From assembly GCF_025144335.1 (NCBI RefSeq), contig NZ_CP083539.1:683501-747500 (forward strand): DNA of 64,000 nt, read 5' to 3'. The stretch is from Jannaschia sp. W003 (lineage in GTDB: Bacteria; Pseudomonadota; Alphaproteobacteria; Rhodobacterales; Rhodobacteraceae). Under the pieces are notes generated by a model. The model made no database searches, was not told where the DNA came from, and saw nothing but the letters and a program-made list of their open reading frames with translations. The position numbers and the translations under genes are program-made. Numbering within the stretch: the first letter of the stretch is position 1; each line of letters opens with the position of its first letter. Of the stretch, positions 8,840 through 17,927 are shown one piece after another.

Positions 8840-10135
8840 TCACAGGAGGCCGGGCAGCCACAGGCTGATCGGCGGGAAGAGGACGAAGAGCATCAGCACC
8901 GCGAACTGGACCGCCACGAAGGGCACCACGGAGCGGATGATCTCCTCGACCTCGAGTTGGGGGCACACGCCCTTGAGGGCGTAGAGGTTGAGGCCGACGG
9001 GCGGCGTCACCACCGCGATCTCCAGGTTCATGACCAGCACGATGCCGAACCACAGCGGGTCGTAGCCCAGCGCGGTCACGAGCGGCAGCAGGATGGGCGT
9101 GGTCACCACGATCAGCGAGACCGCGTCGACCAGCATCCCCAGGAGCACGAGGGCGACCATCACCAGCGTCAGGATCGCCCAGGGCGGCAGGTCCGTGGCG
9201 GTGAGCGCGGCCGAGACGTTCTCGGGGACGCGCACGAGGTTGAGGTAGTCGCCGAAGATCTTGGCGGTGCCCATGATGAGGAGGATCGCGCCCGACACCT
9301 TCACCGAGGACCGCAGAATCGCGACCGTGCGCCGCCAGTCGAGGCAGCGGAAGATGAGGGCCGCGATCAGGAACGCCCCCAGCGCGCCGAAGGCGGCGGC
9401 CTCGGAAGGGGTGGCGATGCCGGAGTAGATCGAGCCCAGCACGATCAGCACCAGCAGCATGGCGTGCCAGATGCCGCCGAGGGCGCGCAGCTTCTCGGCG
9501 CGGGGGGCCCTGGGGCCGTCGTCGGCGGGCGCCTCGGCGGGGTTCAGGCGCACCCGGACCCAGATGTAGAGGCACAAGGCGAGGGCCAGCACGATGCCGG
9601 GAAGGATGCCGCCGATGAAGAGCGCGCCCACGGACACGCCCGAGACCGCGCCGTAGATGATGAACGGCACCGAGGGCGGGATCAGCATGGCCAGCGCGCC
9701 CGAGGACGCGACGGATCCGGCGGCCAGACCCCGCGAGTAGCCGCGGTCCAGCATCTGCGGCACCGCGATCGAGCCCACGGCGGCGACGCCCGCGACGGAC
9801 ACGCCCGAGACCGCGCCGAAGATGGCCGAGGCGCCCACGGTGGAGATGGCGAGCCCGCCCCGCAGCCACTGGAGCCACAGGGACGCGGCGCGGAACAGGT
9901 TGGCCCCCACGGGGGTGGCGCCGAGGATGTTGCCCATCAGGATGAACAGGGGCAGCGCGATCAGCTCGAAGGAGTTGAGCTGCCCGAAGAACGAGGTGGG
10001 CGCGAAGAAGAACGCGAGCGGGCCGCGCGCCATCCACAGGCCCAGGAGGCCCGAGGCGCCCAGCGCCAGGAAGATCGGCGCGCCGGCCCCGATCAGGCCC
10101 AGCAGCATCACGACGACGATGATCGGCTCTAGCAC
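8840..10135 (-). CDS. dctM: TRAP transporter large permease (DctM type)
   Basis: 431-aa transporter channel subunit with about 12 hydrophobic segments. Family signatures visible: 'ALPLFILMGNIL', 'VASSGALAMLIPPSVPFIIYGAVSGVSVGALFIGG' (in parts), 'LLILMGTAKIFG'-like and 'VTPPVGLNLYALKG' near the end. GTG start at 10135. It belongs to the same minus-strand operon as the CoA-transferase upstream (43-bp gap) and dctP downstream. Confidence 0.93.
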   Translation of the reverse strand: MLEPIIVVVMLLGLIGAGAPIFLALGASGLLGLWMARGPLAFFFAPTSFFGQLNSFELIALPLFILMGNILGATPVGANLFRAASLWLQWLRGGLAISTVGASAIFGAVSGVSVAGVAAVGSIAVPQMLDRGYSRGLAAGSVASSGALAMLIPPSVPFIIYGAVSGVSVGALFIGGILPGIVLALALCLYIWVRVRLNPAEAPADDGPRAPRAEKLRALGGIWHAMLLVLIVLGSIYSGIATPSEAAAFGALGAFLIAALIFRCLDWRRTVAILRSSVKVSGAILLIMGTAKIFGDYLNLVRVPENVSAALTATDLPPWAILTLVMVALVLLGMLVDAVSLIVVTTPILLPLVTALGYDPLWFGIVLVMNLEIAVVTPPVGLNLYALKGVCPQLEVEEIIRSVVPFVAVQFAVLMLFVLFPPISLWLPGLL

Positions 10136-10178
10136 GGCGCGTCTCCTCGGGTGTTCACGGCGTCCTCCCTCCCGGGGC

Positions 10179-11372
10179 TCAGGTCACGCCGTCGGCGCGC
10201 AGGGCCTCGCGGCGCGCGGCGTCGTAGCCGAGCGTCTCCGCGAGGATGGTGTCGGTGTGCTCGCCCAGGGCGGGCCCAAGCCCGCGCACGGCGCCGGGCG
10301 AGCGCGACAGGCGCGGGAACACGTTCTGCATGGCGAGCGTGCGGCCGCGCTTCGGGTCCTCGACGTGCACGATGCTCCGGCGCGCGGCGAAGTGCTGGTC
10401 GGCCAGCATGTCCTCGGCGGTGTAGGCGAGGCCCACGGGCACGCCCCCGGCGGCCATGCGCTCCACGATCTCGGCGGCGTCCACGGTGCGGGTCCAGTCC
10501 GCGATCAGGTCGTCCAGCTCTGCCTGGTTCTCGCCCCGGGCGCGGTGGGTGGCGTAGCGCGGGTCGTCGGCCAGCTCGGGCCGGTCCATGGCCTCGCACA
10601 GGCGCCGGAACACCGAGTCCTGGTTGGCGCCGATCACTACGTCCTTGCCGTCGCGCGCGGGGTAGGCGTTCGAGGGGGCGATGCCGGGCAGCGAGGAGCC
10701 GTTGCGCTCGCGCACGTGGCCGCCGGCGTCGTACTCGGCCACGAGGCTCTCGGTCAGGCCGAGCACGGCCTCGTAGATGGCGCTGTCGACCACCTGGCCC
10801 CGGCCCGTACGGTGGCGGTCCTGGAGGGCGAGCAGCACGCCCATGGCCGCGTTCACGCCGGCCATGGTGTCGCCGAGGCTTAGGCCGATGCGGATCGGGG
10901 CGCGGTCGGGGTAGCCGGAGATGTGGCGCAGGCCGCCCGCCGCCTCGCAGACCGAGGCGAAGCCCGCGCGCCCGGCATAGGGCCCGTCCTGGCCGTAGCC
11001 CGACACGCGGGCCATGATCAGGCGCGGGTTGATCGCGGCGAGCGCGTCGTAGCCGAGGCCCCAGCGCTCCATGGTGCCGGGGCGGAAGTTCTCGACCAGC
11101 ACGTCGGACTCGGCCACGAGGTCGCGCAGCACCGCCTGCCCCTCGGGGCGGCGCAGGTCGAGCGTGACCGACTTCTTGCCGCGCGCGATCACGTCCCACC
11201 ACACGGGGTCGCCGCTCCGGTCCGGGCGGCCCCACTGGCGCATGGCGTCGCCCACCTCGGGCGGCTCGACCTTGACGACCTCGGCGCCGAAGTCGCTCAG
11301 CAGCTGGCCGCAGTAGGGCCCGGCGATGAGCTGTCCGAGTTCGATCACGCGAATGCCGTCGAGCGGTGCCAT
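10179..11372 (-). CDS. CaiB/BaiF family III CoA-transferase
   Basis: 397-aa enzyme that moves CoA between carboxylic acids. Family III features: N-terminal 'LDGIRVIELGQLIAGPYCGQ', 'DFGAEVVKVEPP', 'GKKSVTLDLR', 'VLVENFRPG' and the block 'GLSLGDTMAG' where the catalytic Asp resides. The ATG at 11372 starts the conserved 'PLDGIRV' opening. As first gene of the CoA-transferase/TRAP/lyase operon it probably activates the imported acid, likely with succinyl-CoA or acetyl-CoA as donor (inference). Its promoter must lie in the 391-bp divergent region shared with the ThDP enzyme gene. Confidence 0.92.
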   Translation of the reverse strand: MAPLDGIRVIELGQLIAGPYCGQLLSDFGAEVVKVEPPEVGDAMRQWGRPDRSGDPVWWDVIARGKKSVTLDLRRPEGQAVLRDLVAESDVLVENFRPGTMERWGLGYDALAAINPRLIMARVSGYGQDGPYAGRAGFASVCEAAGGLRHISGYPDRAPIRIGLSLGDTMAGVNAAMGVLLALQDRHRTGRGQVVDSAIYEAVLGLTESLVAEYDAGGHVRERNGSSLPGIAPSNAYPARDGKDVVIGANQDSVFRRLCEAMDRPELADDPRYATHRARGENQAELDDLIADWTRTVDAAEIVERMAAGGVPVGLAYTAEDMLADQHFAARRSIVHVEDPKRGRTLAMQNVFPRLSRSPGAVRGLGPALGEHTDTILAETLGYDAARREALRADGVT

Positions 11373-11763
11373 GGGGCGGGTCTCCGTCTGGTGGCGCTGC
11401 GCAGACGGTATCGGGAGGGATGCGGCGGCGGGTTGCGGAGGTGCGGATGCATAAGTGTTATTTTGGCACGACGGAGGCGGGAGGGGCAGTTTCATTGGCA
11501 CGGCGTGCCATGGGGGAATCCCGGCCAATGCGAGCGAACGGGCCGTAAGTCACGCTCACCGCAGAACTGAGACTCCGAGGCGGTCACGAAACGGGAATGG
11601 CAGGAAATGCTACCGAACGCCGGATCGGCGGCATCGGCGTTCCAGCCCGTCCGCCGCGTGTCCGCGAGAACGCAGCAAAATGTCCCGCCCTCCCGCCTAA
11701 AAGTGATCCAACCGTCGCGCCCCCCCCGCGTGCCGCCCGATCCCCCTTCCCGGAGCCCCCGCC
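11373..11763. promoter_or_regulatory. 391-bp divergent promoter region
   Basis: No convincing gene. It separates the minus-strand CoA-transferase operon from the plus-strand ThDP enzyme and is clearly more AT-containing than its surroundings (for example around 11450-11475). It holds the palindrome at 11496-11510 and a second copy of its left half, TTGGCACG, at 11463-11470. No -35/-10 pair is assigned with confidence. The GGAG before the ATG at 11764 is a normal ribosome-binding site. Confidence 0.6.
11496..11510. promoter_or_regulatory. candidate operator palindrome
   Basis: TGGCACG-G-CGTGCCA is a perfect 7-1-7 inverted repeat, and TTGGCACG recurs 32 bases to the left (11463 versus 11495), i.e. 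about three helical turns away. The repeat-plus-half-site arrangement upstream of the CoA-transferase operon suggests binding of a dimeric regulator. The nearby Lrp-type protein is one candidate, but nothing shows this directly. Confidence 0.45.
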
Positions 11764-14085
11764 ATGACCGACACCCGCACCCTCGACCGGCTGGCCCGCG
11801 CCGCCCTGTGGCTCTCGCACTGGACGATCCACCACGCCAACCACGTCCGCCCCAGGGCCGACGGCGAGGTGAAGGTGGGCGGGCACCAGGCCTCGTCGGC
11901 CTCGATGGCGCAGATCATGACCGCGCTCTACTTCCACGCCCTGCGCCCCGAGGACCGGGTCGCCGTCAAGCCCCACGCTTCGCCCGTGTTCCACGCGATC
12001 CAGGCGCTGGCCGGGAACATGCCGCGGGAGAAGCTGGAGCGGTTCCGGGGCCTCGGCGGCGCCCAAAGCTACCCCTCGCGCACCAAGGACGTGGACGACG
12101 TGGACTTCTCGACCGGCTCGGTGGGCCTCGGGGTGGCGGCCACGCTGTTCGCCTCCCTGGTGCAGGACTACCTGCACGCCAAGGACGCCTTGCGTCCCGA
12201 CTGGCCGATGGGCCGCATGGTGGCGCTGGTGGGCGATGCGGAACTGGACGAGGGCAACGTCTACGAGGCGCTGCAGGAGGGCTGGAAGCACGACCTGCGC
12301 AACTGCTGGTGGATCGTGGACTACAACCGCCAGTCGCTCGACGGCGTGGTGCACGAGGGCCTGTGGGAGCGGATCGAGGCGATCTTCCGGGCCTTCGGCT
12401 GGCGCGTCGCGCGCCTGCGCCACGGCAAGCTGCAGGAGGCCGCTTTCGCGGAGCCGGGCGGCGAACGGCTTCGGGAATGGATCGAGGCCTGCCCGAACCA
12501 GCTCTACTCGGCGCTGACGTGGCAGGGCGGCAAGGCGTGGCGCGCGCGGCTGACCGAGGAGCTGGGCGACCAGGGCGACGTCTCGGCGCTGCTGGACCGT
12601 CGCTCGGACGCGGAGCTGGCCGCGCTGATGGCGAACCTCGGCGGGCACTGCATGGCGACCTTGTGCGATGCCTTCGACGAAGCGGCGGAGGACGACCGCC
12701 CCACGGTGTTCCTGGCCTACACGATCAAGGGCTGGGGCACGCCGCTGGCGGGGCACAAGGACAACCACGCGGGCCTGATGAACCCCGCCCAGTTCGCCGA
12801 GTGGCAGCGCGAGATGGACGTGGAGCGGGGCGCCGAGTGGGACATTCCCGCCGATCTCGCCGCCGCCGCCAAGCGCGCGCCGTTCTTCGCACGCGGACCC
12901 CGGCGGCTGGAGGACGGCGCCGCCGCCGTGCCCGCGATCCCCGCGCCCGCGGACCGCGAGATCTCCACCCAGGCCGCGTTCGGCAAGATCCTCGACGCGG
13001 TGGCGAAGCAGGGCGGGCCACTGGCCGATCGCATCGTCACCATGTCGCCCGACGTCACCGTCTCCACCAACCTCGGGCCTTGGGTGAACCGGCGCGGCCT
13101 CTTCGACCGCCGCGAGCGGCCCGACACGTTCCGCGACGAGCGGGTGCCCTCGACGCAGAAATGGGCCTTCGGCCCCGAGGGGCAGCACCTGGAGCTGGGC
13201 ATCGCCGAGATGAACCTCTTTCTCGCGCTGGGCGCCGCCGGCCTGTCGCATTCCCTGTTCGGGCGCCGGCTGATCCCGGTGGGCACGCTCTACGACCCCT
13301 TCGTCGCGCGCGGCCTCGATGCGCTGAACTACGCCTGCTACGGGGACGCCCGCTTCCTCTTCGCGGGCACGCCTTCGGGCGTCTCGCTCGCCCCCGAGGG
13401 CGGCGCGCACCAGTCCATCGCCTCGCCCCTGATCGGCATGAGCCAGGACGGGCTGGCCGCCTTCGAGCCGGCCTTCGCGGACGAGCTGGCGATCGTCATG
13501 GGCTGGGCCTTCGACTACCTCCAGCGCGAGGGCCGCGCGGACGAGGGCGACTGGGCGCGCGATGCCGAGGGCGGCTCGGTCTACCTGCGCCTCTCGACCC
13601 GCCCCCTGGAGCAGCCCGGCCCGCGGGGGCAGGACTTCGAGCGCGGCGTGATCGACGGCGCCTACTGGCTGCGCCCGCCCTCGCCGCGCACGGGCGTGGT
13701 GATCGCCTACCAGGGCGCGATCGCCGACCAGGCCATCGCCGCCGCCGGGCGGCTCGGGGACTGGACCGGCGACGTGGCGGTGCTGGCGGTGACGTCCGCC
13801 GACCGCCTCAACGCCGGCTGGACGGCGAGCGAGGAGAGCCACGTGGCGCGCCTGCTCGCGGACGTGCCGGGCCACGCCGCGCTGGTCACGGTGATCGACG
13901 GGCACCCCGCGACGCTGGCGTGGCTGGGCGGCGTGCACGGGCACCGGGTCCGCAGCCTCGGGGTCGAGCACTTCGGCCAGACCGGCACGGTGGCCGATCT
14001 CCACCGCCATTTCGGCATCGACGCGGACGGCATCGTGCGGGCGGCGAAGCGGACCATGGGAACGCGGCGCGCCCGGTCCGCCTGA
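11764..14085 (+). CDS. transketolase / AceE-like thiamine-diphosphate enzyme
   Basis: 773-aa ThDP-dependent enzyme with the three-domain layout of transketolase and homodimeric pyruvate dehydrogenase E1. The ThDP/Mg motif starts at 'GDAELDEGN' and ends about 30 residues later at 'IVDYN'. Other clear blocks: 'HASPVFHAIQ', 'DFSTGSVGLGVA', 'YTIKGWGTPLAGHKDNHAGL' and 'GAHQSIASPLIGM'. The block 'NCWWIVDYNRQSLDGVV' resembles the AceE version ('NLQRLDG') more than classical transketolase. It is cytoplasmic. The true substrate (pentose phosphate, 2-oxo acid or deoxyxylulose type) cannot be decided here. It is preceded by the divergent region and followed by a membrane-protein gene 96 bp on. Confidence 0.85.
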   Translation: MTDTRTLDRLARAALWLSHWTIHHANHVRPRADGEVKVGGHQASSASMAQIMTALYFHALRPEDRVAVKPHASPVFHAIQALAGNMPREKLERFRGLGGAQSYPSRTKDVDDVDFSTGSVGLGVAATLFASLVQDYLHAKDALRPDWPMGRMVALVGDAELDEGNVYEALQEGWKHDLRNCWWIVDYNRQSLDGVVHEGLWERIEAIFRAFGWRVARLRHGKLQEAAFAEPGGERLREWIEACPNQLYSALTWQGGKAWRARLTEELGDQGDVSALLDRRSDAELAALMANLGGHCMATLCDAFDEAAEDDRPTVFLAYTIKGWGTPLAGHKDNHAGLMNPAQFAEWQREMDVERGAEWDIPADLAAAAKRAPFFARGPRRLEDGAAAVPAIPAPADREISTQAAFGKILDAVAKQGGPLADRIVTMSPDVTVSTNLGPWVNRRGLFDRRERPDTFRDERVPSTQKWAFGPEGQHLELGIAEMNLFLALGAAGLSHSLFGRRLIPVGTLYDPFVARGLDALNYACYGDARFLFAGTPSGVSLAPEGGAHQSIASPLIGMSQDGLAAFEPAFADELAIVMGWAFDYLQREGRADEGDWARDAEGGSVYLRLSTRPLEQPGPRGQDFERGVIDGAYWLRPPSPRTGVVIAYQGAIADQAIAAAGRLGDWTGDVAVLAVTSADRLNAGWTASEESHVARLLADVPGHAALVTVIDGHPATLAWLGGVHGHRVRSLGVEHFGQTGTVADLHRHFGIDADGIVRAAKRTMGTRRARSA

Positions 14086-14181
14086 CGGCCCGGGCGGCTC
14101 GCGGCGCGTCGGCGCGGCGCGGGGGAAACTTGGATCGCCCCCGGGGCGTCTTACCTGTGTCGTGGAACAGGAGGACGGCCC

Positions 14182-14910
14182 TTGCACGAGGCCCTTCGCA
14201 TCACCCTCGCCCTCGCGGGCCTCGGGCTCGGCGCGCTCGCCGCCTGGGGTCTCGGGCTTGCGGGCTGGGCCATCGCGCTCGCCTCCGCCGGCTTCGCCGC
14301 GACGCTCGCGCTGTTCGAGGCCGTGTCAAACCTGCGCTTTCCGCCGCGCCTCCACGCCGGGGTCGTGCTCTACGCCCTCGCCGCCCTCCTCCTGGGCGAG
14401 CACCTGCAGGTCTACGAGGCCCTGCCGTGGTGGGACCTCGCGCTCCACGTGGTCTCGGCGGCGGTGCTGGCGGTGGTGGGCTTCGGCCTAGCGCTCCTGC
14501 CCACCGCGGGCGCGCCGCCGCGCACGGCGCTGTGGGTGCTGGGCACGCTGGCCTTCGGCTTCGCCATGATGGCGGGGGCGCTGTGGGAGGTGCTGGAGTT
14601 CGCGCTCGACCAGCTCTTCGGCACGAACGCGCAGGATTCGGGTCTCGTGGACACGATGTGGGACGTGATCGCCAACACCCTCGGCGCGGTGGCGGGGGCA
14701 GTCGCGGGCCACGCGGCGCTGCTCTCGGGGCGCCGCCTGCCGCTGGGCGGGCTGCTTCTGGACGTCGTCGAGGCGAACCCGGTGCTCTACGGCCTATGGC
14801 GCGGCCCGCTGCGCCGCCCGGAGGGCCAGCCGCGCGGCGCGCTCGCCGGAGCGGACGGCGCCTTCGAGCGTGGCGGGCAGCCCCGTGCGGACGTGATCCC
14901 CGGCGAGTAG
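14182..14910 (+). CDS. DUF2238/YjdF-like integral membrane protein
   Basis: 242-aa protein with about six hydrophobic helices and the pattern 'GALWEVLEFALDQLFGTN..DSG..DTMWDVIANTLGA', which I associate with the DUF2238 (YjdF) membrane family of unknown function. TTG start at 14182 chosen because an AGGAGGA sits 7-10 bases upstream. The last ~50 residues are hydrophilic and are encoded by DNA that also codes, on the other strand, for the end of hpnE (overlap 14794-14910), so this tail may be evolutionarily recent. Confidence 0.75.
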   Translation: MHEALRITLALAGLGLGALAAWGLGLAGWAIALASAGFAATLALFEAVSNLRFPPRLHAGVVLYALAALLLGEHLQVYEALPWWDLALHVVSAAVLAVVGFGLALLPTAGAPPRTALWVLGTLAFGFAMMAGALWEVLEFALDQLFGTNAQDSGLVDTMWDVIANTLGAVAGAVAGHAALLSGRRLPLGGLLLDVVEANPVLYGLWRGPLRRPEGQPRGALAGADGAFERGGQPRADVIPGE

Positions 14911-16053
14911 GAGGTTCGGCCAGGGCGTGCGGGGCCCGTGCCGCCTGGCGGCGCCTTCGGGCGACTGGTCGAAGGTGGCGGCCCGCTCGCGCAGGAAGCG
15001 GGCGGCGGGCATGGCGGGGGGCACGGCGCCTCCGTGGGCGCGCACGGCGGCGGCGACGTCGGCCCAGAGCCGGGCGAGGGCCGCGTCGCGCCCCAGCCCC
15101 TCCAGCGCGGAATCCTCCGCCGCCGAGACCGTGACCGACACCACGTCGCCGCGCCGGAACAACCAGTGCGCCGTGCCGCCGAGCAGGGCGAGGAGGGGGG
15201 GCAGGCCGCTGTCCGGGACCACGAAGTGCGCGTTGGCGATGGCCCGGCCCGAGGGCGGCAGCGCGAGGCGGGGCAGGAGCGCGCTCGCCTGCCGGGGCGG
15301 CACGGCCAGCACGGCCACGTCGCCGGGCGCGAAGTCGATGCGCGCGCCGGCATGGATCGTGCGGAGGCGGTCGCCGCCCTCCAGCGCCGCCACGGGGCGG
15401 CGCAGGTCGATCTGGGTGCCCTGTCGCTCCAAGAGGGCGAGCGCGGGGTCCACCAGCGCCGGGCCGAGGCCGCGGGGAAAGAACACCGGCCGCGCTGCGC
15501 CCGCGCCGCGCGCGAAGGAGCGCAGGAGCGCCGCCGCCAGCAGCCGGGCCGAGCCGCGTGCAGGGTCCTCGTTCAGCACGGCGCGGCTCATGGGGTCCCA
15601 GAAGCGCGCCATCAGCGGCGAGGCGGCGCCCACGGCCCGCTCCACCGTGGCCGAGGGGCGCGCGGCCGCCAGCCGGGCCATGTCGCGCACCAGCGTGCCG
15701 GGCCGCACGCCGGGGGGGCGGGCCGCCAGCGCCCCCCACGGACCGGGGCCGGGGCGCACGCACCACTGCTGGCCGTCCGCGAGGTCGAGGAACGGGAACG
15801 CCGCCTCGCCCCGCTCCAGCGCGTCCGCGCCGCCGATGCGCCCCGCCCAGTCCAGCACCGCGCGGTTGGCGGCGAGCACGAGGTGGTTGCCGTTGTCGAT
15901 CACCCGCCCCAGCCGCGCGTCGCGGTAGGAGCGGCAGCGCCCGCCCGCCTTGGGCGAGGCCTCCAGCACCGTGACGGCCATGCCCCCGCGGGCGAGGGCC
16001 TCCGCGGCCACGAGGCCGGCCAGCCCCGCGCCGATCACGAAGGCGCGCGGCAT
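14794..16053 (-). CDS. hpnE: hydroxysqualene dehydroxylase HpnE
   Basis: 419-aa FAD-dependent amine-oxidase-fold enzyme that reduces hydroxysqualene to squalene, the last step of the HpnCDE route. The N-terminal dinucleotide-binding motif is 'VIGAGLAGLVAAEAL', followed by 'GGRCRSY' and 'GNHLVLAANRAVLD'. The C-terminal FAD block is 'WPNLLLAGDHVRTGLPATLEGA'. Its ATG overlaps the hpnD stop (TGATG), so the genes are translationally coupled. Its 3' end overlaps the convergent membrane-protein gene by 117 bp. Confidence 0.92.
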   Translation of the reverse strand: MPRAFVIGAGLAGLVAAEALARGGMAVTVLEASPKAGGRCRSYRDARLGRVIDNGNHLVLAANRAVLDWAGRIGGADALERGEAAFPFLDLADGQQWCVRPGPGPWGALAARPPGVRPGTLVRDMARLAAARPSATVERAVGAASPLMARFWDPMSRAVLNEDPARGSARLLAAALLRSFARGAGAARPVFFPRGLGPALVDPALALLERQGTQIDLRRPVAALEGGDRLRTIHAGARIDFAPGDVAVLAVPPRQASALLPRLALPPSGRAIANAHFVVPDSGLPPLLALLGGTAHWLFRRGDVVSVTVSAAEDSALEGLGRDAALARLWADVAAAVRAHGGAVPPAMPAARFLRERAATFDQSPEGAARRHGPRTPWPNLLLAGDHVRTGLPATLEGAVRSGERAARLALRAAQRAAP

Positions 16054-16919
16054 CAGACCGGGCGCGCCGCGGCGGCGAGCCCGTCCACCAGCTTGCCGAG
16101 GCGCGAGCGACGGGGCGGCGGGCGCGTCCAGTCGGATTCCCAGCGGCGCAGCAGGCGCTCGTAGGGGCCCATCATCACCAGCGCAGGGAGCAGCGGCACG
16201 CGGCGGTGCGCGGGGATCTCGGCGGCGGCGGCGCGGAAGGCGCGGCGGGCGTCGGCCCCTACCAGCGCGCGCGCCCGGGGCAGGGCGGCGTGGCCCGGCA
16301 CGCGGGCGGGCTCGCCCGGCAGTCCCGCGGCCTCCAGCACGGGGCGGGGCAGGTAGAGCCGGCCCATCGCGGCGTCCTGCTCCACGTCGCGCAGGATGTT
16401 CACCAGCTGCAGCCCGCGCGCGAGGTGGAGGGCGAACCGCTCCGAGGGCGGCCCGAGCCAGGCGCCGAAGCAGCGCATCGAGAGGATGCCCGCGGCGCCC
16501 GCCACGCGGCGGATGTAGGCGTCCAGCACCTCCGCCGAGGGCGCCACGATGGCGCGCGCGTCCATGCGCATGCCGTCGATCACCAGGGCGAACTCCGCTT
16601 CGGGCAGGTCGAGCCACGCGGCGGCGCGGGCGATCTCGGCGCCGATCGCGGTGCCGGGGCGGCCCGCGAAGGCGAGGGCGACCTCGCGCTCCCAGCGATC
16701 GAGGGCGGCGGCCCGCGCCTCGGGCGTGGCCGCGCCCGGCGCGTCGCCGTCGGCGATGTCGTCCACGGCGCGGCAGAGGGCGTAGACCGCATGGATCGCG
16801 CGGCGCCGCGGCTCGGGCAGGACGCGCATGCCGAGGGCGAAGCTCGACCCGGCGCCCGCCACCACGCGGCGCACCTCGGCCCGGTCGCCGCGCTCGGTGG
16901 TGGCGGGCGCGAAGCTCAC
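16053..16919 (-). CDS. hpnD: presqualene diphosphate synthase HpnD
   Basis: 288-aa trans-isoprenyl synthase of the squalene/phytoene synthase family; condenses two farnesyl diphosphates to presqualene diphosphate. Both Asp-rich motifs are visible: 'AVDDIAD' near residue 43 and 'RDVEQDAAMGRLYLP' further on. GTG start at 16919 overlaps the hpnC stop by four bases (GTGA). A C40 phytoene synthase (CrtB) is the main alternative, but the adjacent HpnC and HpnE make HpnD the better call. Confidence 0.92.
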   Translation of the reverse strand: MSFAPATTERGDRAEVRRVVAGAGSSFALGMRVLPEPRRRAIHAVYALCRAVDDIADGDAPGAATPEARAAALDRWEREVALAFAGRPGTAIGAEIARAAAWLDLPEAEFALVIDGMRMDARAIVAPSAEVLDAYIRRVAGAAGILSMRCFGAWLGPPSERFALHLARGLQLVNILRDVEQDAAMGRLYLPRPVLEAAGLPGEPARVPGHAALPRARALVGADARRAFRAAAAEIPAHRRVPLLPALVMMGPYERLLRRWESDWTRPPPRRSRLGKLVDGLAAAARPV

Positions 16920-17758
16920 GGCAGGGCCGCGGCGGCGGCGAGCCCCGCGCGCGCGAAGTCGAGCCGCGTGGGCGCGATGCGGCCCGCCAGCGGATCGCCG
17001 CGTTCGAGCCTCGCGTGGAGCCTTCGGGCCAGGAACAGGGTCGCCGCCGCCTGCGCGCGCAGGCCGCGCGAACGGATGCGCCGGGGCAGGGGCGCCGCCT
17101 CGCGCAGCAGCGCGCCCGTGGCCCCGAGGGTGCGGTCGATCACCGCGCGCAGGGCGGGCGAGGCGGTGGACGCGGCGAGCGCGGCGTCCCCGGCCCCCGC
17201 CGCGTGCATCCAGTCGCCGGGCAGGTAGCGGCGCCCGAGCCGCTGCCAGTCGGCGCGGATGTCCTGCACGTGGTTCAGCACCTGCAGCGCGGCGCACAGG
17301 GCGTCGGACAGCGCGTGCGCCCCGGCCCCCTCGCCGTGGACGCGCAGCAGGAACCGGCCGACCGGCGCGGCGGAGTGTGCGCAGTAGTCCCGCAGCGCCG
17401 CCCAGTCCGCGCAGCGCGCCCCCGCGGCGTCGCGGCGGAAGGCGACCAGGAGCGCCCGCGCCTCCTCCAGCGCGGCGCCCGGCCCGACGGCGCGACGCAG
17501 CGCCGCACCCGGGCCCGCGTCTTCGCCGTCCAGCCCCCGCTCCAGCGCCGCGAGCCGGGCGAGCCGCGCCTCGGGCGCGGCCGCGGGATCGTCGGCCGCA
17601 TCGTCGGCGGCGCGCGCGAAGCGGTAGAATGCGACCACCTGAGGCCGAACCCGGGGCGCGAGCAGGCGCGAGGCCACCGGAAAGTTCTCGGACGCGGCCG
17701 CGTGCCACGGATCGGCAGCGTCCGCGCCGCCGGTCTGCATCCCGCCTGCCAGCGTCAT
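16916..17758 (-). CDS. hpnC: hydroxysqualene synthase HpnC
   Basis: 280-aa squalene/phytoene synthase-fold protein that converts presqualene diphosphate to hydroxysqualene. Visible: 'YRFARAADDAADDP' (first Asp motif) and 'VLNHVQDIRADWQRLGRRYLP' (second, in part). Several in-frame ATGs exist; 17758 was chosen since AGGGGAG lies about 10 bases upstream, while the ATG at 17782 lacks a Shine-Dalgarno. It is the first gene of hpnCDE and diverges from crtN across about 170 bp, so the squalene and pigment branches likely share a control region. Confidence 0.9.
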   Translation of the reverse strand: MTLAGGMQTGGADAADPWHAAASENFPVASRLLAPRVRPQVVAFYRFARAADDAADDPAAAPEARLARLAALERGLDGEDAGPGAALRRAVGPGAALEEARALLVAFRRDAAGARCADWAALRDYCAHSAAPVGRFLLRVHGEGAGAHALSDALCAALQVLNHVQDIRADWQRLGRRYLPGDWMHAAGAGDAALAASTASPALRAVIDRTLGATGALLREAAPLPRRIRSRGLRAQAAATLFLARRLHARLERGDPLAGRIAPTRLDFARAGLAAAAALP

Positions 17759-17927
17759 CCGCCCGCTCTCCCCTCGTGACATCCGTGTCGGTTGACCTAG
17801 ATCGCGGCCAGACCCCGAGAAGCGAACCGATGCGAAAAACACGACCGACCGCCCTGTGCAGCCTAGACGCCGCCGGAGCATCAGACCAGACCGCGGCACG
17901 ATCCCGCGCCTCCCGACGGAGCACCCG
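17759..17927. promoter_or_regulatory. divergent hpnC-crtN promoter region
   Basis: Only 169 bp separate the two divergent operons, so both promoters must lie here. A TTGACC is present at 17792-17797 on the plus strand, but no good -10 at the right distance was found. I looked for the TGT-N12-ACA site used by PpsR/CrtJ in phototrophic relatives and saw none. Confidence 0.5.

Noticed and set aside
11584..14187. 867-codon open frame opposite the ThDP enzyme
   Set aside because: Antisense of a well-conserved enzyme; composition is that of a shadow frame.
17759..17927. PpsR/CrtJ site (TGT-N12-ACA) in the hpnC-crtN spacer
   Set aside because: Both TGT triplets present were checked and neither has ACA at the required distance.
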